33,047 nucleotides of DNA. Origin: CAITSH01 sp945892985 (GTDB lineage Bacteria; Pseudomonadota; Gammaproteobacteria; Burkholderiales; SG8-39). The stretch covers positions 1 through 33,047 of the forward strand of contig CAMDDU010000047.1 in the NCBI GenBank assembly GCA_945892985.1. Reading direction: 5' to 3'. Below are positions 31,274-33,047 of the stretch, one piece after another (positions within the stretch are counted from its first letter, which is position 1; every line of letters begins with the position of its first letter). Under the pieces are notes generated by a model, which searched no databases, was not told the DNA's origin, and saw only the letters and a list, made by a program, of their open reading frames with translations. A program made the position numbers and the translations under genes.

Positions 31274-31459
31274 CGTGCTGTGGGCCAACCGGCTGGTGGT
31301 CCGTGTTCGGAGTCGCGGCGAAGATTGCTGCTTATCCATGCCTCGATGCCGCGCGGGGCGGCTCCTCCCTTTGGCATGGCCGCCGGCTGCGAAGCCTGCG
31401 CGCGAACGCGCTAATGCTAACGTCCGCTGCGCACTTTGGGTTGGGGCGAGGCGGGATGG

Positions 31460-31536
31460 TGGTGGTGATAGGTGGATTTGAACCACCGACCCCAGCATTA
31501 TGAGTGCTGTGCTCTAACCAACTGAGCTATATCACC
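31460..31536 (-). tRNA. tRNA-Met (anticodon CAT)
   Basis: The 77-nt cloverleaf includes an encoded CCA end. Acceptor stem GGTGATA/TATCACC pairs perfectly; D-arm GCTC/GAGC; anticodon stem CAGCA/TGCTG with loop CTCATAA, so the anticodon CAT is at 31502-31500; T-arm GGTGG/CCACC with loop TTCAAAT. The body resembles elongator tRNA-Met rather than initiator, because the first pair G1-C72 is matched. A tRNA-Ile2 with lysidine at C34 has the same anticodon and cannot be fully excluded. It lies upstream of the small secreted protein and miaB on the same strand. Confidence 0.93.
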
Positions 31537-31574
31537 GGAAATTTGGGCTTTGGAGCTGCTTTGTGAAGCCCGCC

Positions 31575-31604
31575 ATTATCCTTTCGCCGGGCAAACTTTG
31601 TCAA
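31575..31604 (-). promoter_or_regulatory. Promoter of tRNA-Met
   Basis: On the minus strand a perfect -35 TTGACA (31604-31599) and -10 GATAAT (31580-31575) are 18 bp apart. The following bases GGCGGGC are a GC-rich discriminator, as at stringently controlled stable-RNA promoters. The expected start is about 32 nt before the tRNA. Confidence 0.7.
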
Positions 31605-31635
31605 GAAAACAAAGGCCTGCAATACCGTATTGGAA

Positions 31636-31654
31636 TGTCAAATTCATTTTGACA
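31636..31654. promoter_or_regulatory. Perfect palindrome, candidate operator
   Basis: TGTCAAATTCATTTTGACA has two 7-bp arms (31636-31642 and 31648-31654) around 5 nt. It stands between the tRNA promoter and the panE-like gene and contains TTGACA on both strands. No matching -10 for the plus-strand TTGACA is visible. It could bind a dimeric repressor or activator. Confidence 0.4.
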
Positions 31655-31734
31655 AATTGATTGCGTCGCCTCTGCTCGCGCAGTAAGCTTGTCGATAGCG
31701 GCGCGGTATTAGCGCTGCGCCTGAAGGGACGCGT

Positions 31735-32760
31735 ATGAAAATCTGCATCGTTGGGGCGGGCTCCATTGGGGGCTATGTTGGCGTCAAGCTGGCGCTGTCC
31801 GGTGAGGACCTTACCCTGGTCGCGCGTGGGGCCAATTTCGAGGCAATTTCACGCAATGGAATGAAATTGCTAAACCATGACGGCGGCGAGCAGATCGCCA
31901 GCCAGGTCAAGGTGGTCGGCCGTGTCTCTGAGGCTGGCGTGCAGGATGTCGTCATCCTAGCCATGAAGGCGCACCAGGTCGAGGCGGTGGTGGGTGACAT
32001 TGCCGCCATTTGTCACGACAGCACGGTGATCGTGCCGATGCAAAACGGCATCCCCTGGTGGTATTTCCAGCGGCTCCCGGCAGAAATGCCCGCCGCGCTC
32101 GAGGGTACGGTTGTCAGAAGCGTTGATCCGCGCGGCATTATCAGTGCCGCAATTGACCCGGCGCGGCTCATTGGTTGCGTTGTTTATCCGGCCTGCGAAC
32201 TGGTCGCGCCCGGGGTGGTGCGGCATATCGAGGGTGAGCGCTTTCCGCTTGGGGAACTCGACGGCAGCGTGTCGGCGCGGGTCAGCGCCCTGGCGGCGGT
32301 GTTCGAGCGGGCCGGGCTGAAATCGCCGGTGTTGGGCAATGTGCGCGCTGAGATATGGCTCAAGTTATGGGGTAACCTGACTTTCAACCCGCTCAGTGCC
32401 TTGACACATTCGACGCTGGTCGATATCTGCCGTTTCCCGCCCACACGTGACCTCGCCGCGAGCATGATGCGCGAGGCCGAGGCGGTGGCGAACAAGCTTG
32501 GTGTCACCCTGCGCGTGTCGCTGGACAAGCGCATTGCCGGTGCCGAAAAGGTGGGCAAGCACAAGACCTCGATGCTGCAAGACGTTGAAGCCGGGCGTGA
32601 CCCGGAAATAGACGCACTGGTCGGTGCGGTGATCGAGCTCGGACATATCGCCGCTGTGGCGACGCCGCACATCGAGGCTGTGTTCGCCATGGTCAAGCTG
32701 CTCGGACAGACCATGAAAGAGGAGCGCGTCTATATTCGCGCCCAGCCCTTGGCGGCCTGA
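31735..32760 (+). CDS. panE: 2-dehydropantoate 2-reductase family oxidoreductase (PanE/ApbA)
   Basis: NADPH-dependent reductase of the ketopantoate reductase family; PanE makes pantoate for coenzyme A. 341 residues: Rossmann N-terminal domain with VGAGSIGGYVG (about 6-16), AMKAHQ at 77-81 and PMQNGIPWWYF (about 101-111); helical C-terminal domain with WLKLWGNLTFNPLSALT and a late HIEAVFAMVKLL. The start has GAAGGGA five bases before ATG 31735. The QNGIPWWYF form belongs to a branch of the family whose substrate has not always been shown, so true PanE activity is probable but not proven. It stands alone on the plus strand next to the IS end. Confidence 0.85.
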   Translation: MKICIVGAGSIGGYVGVKLALSGEDLTLVARGANFEAISRNGMKLLNHDGGEQIASQVKVVGRVSEAGVQDVVILAMKAHQVEAVVGDIAAICHDSTVIVPMQNGIPWWYFQRLPAEMPAALEGTVVRSVDPRGIISAAIDPARLIGCVVYPACELVAPGVVRHIEGERFPLGELDGSVSARVSALAAVFERAGLKSPVLGNVRAEIWLKLWGNLTFNPLSALTHSTLVDICRFPPTRDLAASMMREAEAVANKLGVTLRVSLDKRIAGAEKVGKHKTSMLQDVEAGRDPEIDALVGAVIELGHIAAVATPHIEAVFAMVKLLGQTMKEERVYIRAQPLAA

Positions 32761-32903
32761 GCCTGGGTCTGAGTCTGAGTGTTGGTACTCGTGGCCTAGG
32801 CGGTCGACCATTTGGCGGGTCGCTGAATCGAAGGGGGCTGCGCAACTGCGTTCCGGCTGGCAGCGTGCGGGCAACGCCACCGCAGTCGCCCTAGCCAGCC
32901 TAG

Positions 32904-33047
32904 GGAATCACTGAACAAGTGATAGTTGAGACGAGAAACGTTGGAATCAAAGTCAATTTGATGATAAATCGGGCGAAAATGTGGAAGAAAGGGGGCTATG
33001 CCCCCGCTATTTCCTCACGCAGGGCGCACCTCTCCTGTGAGTGGCAT
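32904..33047 (-). mobile_element. Terminal fragment of the same IS element (right window edge)
   Basis: Reverse complement of 2-145 over all 144 bases. The IS begins with GGAATCACTGAACAAGTG at 32904 and is preceded by CTAG (32900-32903), again a YTAR site. The transposase C-terminus would read on the minus strand from the right edge to about 33015, pointing into the window. The remainder is beyond the edge. Because TTAA and CTAG differ, the two ends do not belong to one simple insertion. Confidence 0.7.
32983..33005 (-). terminator. Rho-independent terminator of the IS transposase (right copy)
   Basis: Mirror image of the left-edge hairpin: GGGGGC/GCCCCC stem (33005-32991) followed on the minus strand by TTTCTTCC. 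Confidence 0.65.

Noticed and set aside
31290..31459. GC-rich stretch downstream of the tRNA as an RNA gene or terminator
   Set aside because: Short GC-rich hairpins such as GCCGC/GCGGC occur but have no T-run and no match to an RNA family that I can recognise.
32761..32903. Gene or terminator between the panE-like gene and the IS
   Set aside because: Only short direct repeats (CTGAGTCTGAG) and a GCCTAGGC palindrome are present, with no coding frame or terminator hairpin.
1..33047. Terminal repeats as a sign of a circular plasmid or phage genome
   Set aside because: The repeats are inverted, not direct, end at an IS boundary, and the content is core chromosomal genes.

Overview
The window is an ordinary piece of betaproteobacterial chromosome of high GC content. 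It carries 30 intact housekeeping genes or conserved hypotheticals, one tRNA, one truncated regulator gene and two fragments of an insertion sequence. The gene order (algR remnant-hemCDXY; amgK-murU-pepP-ubiH-dusB-fis-purH-purD-hemF; lptD-surA-pdxA-rsmA; glyQ-glyS-gmhB-plsC-ygjP-like; miaB-phoH-ybeY-corC-lnt) and the short Fis suggest Nitrosomonadales/Gallionellales or a relative. That placement is inferred from synteny and protein character, not from a search.

Layout. Positions 1-145 are the end of an IS element, probably IS5 family, whose insertion cut off the 5' part of an algR-type response regulator; only its LytTR C-terminus remains (146-402). The plus-strand run hemC-hemD-hemX-hemY (714-4694) follows. 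A nine-gene minus-strand run reads from 14164 down to 4764: MurNAc recycling (amgK, murU), aminopeptidase P, ubiquinone synthesis (ubiH), dusB-fis, purine synthesis (purH, purD) and coproporphyrinogen oxidase (hemF). lptD-surA-pdxA-rsmA run divergently on the plus strand (14320-19776). From 31536 down to 19839 the minus strand carries tRNA-Met(CAT), a small secreted protein, miaB, phoH, ybeY, corC, lnt, glyQ, glyS, gmhB, plsC, a YgjP-like metalloprotease and gloA. A panE-type reductase (31735-32760, plus) is the last gene before the second IS fragment (32904-33047).

How the genes fit together. Two themes recur. One is tetrapyrrole synthesis (hemC, hemD, hemX, hemY, hemF). The other is envelope building and maintenance: lptD and surA for outer-membrane assembly, gmhB for LPS heptose, plsC for phospholipid, lnt for lipoproteins, amgK/murU for peptidoglycan recycling. 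The rest serves translation and RNA (glyQS, miaB, rsmA, dusB, ybeY, tRNA), purines, ubiquinone and detoxification (gloA). Genes are packed tightly, with nine 4-nt start/stop overlaps, four of them chained from glyQ to the YgjP-like gene.

I looked for a novel system and do not see one. The points most worth a second look are the identical, oppositely oriented IS ends at both edges with YTAR-type junctions, the IS-truncated algR, an 11-codon ORF overlapping the hemC start, a GmhB that has lost two of its usual zinc ligands, a two-cysteine LptD, and a perfect palindrome between tRNA-Met and the panE-like gene.
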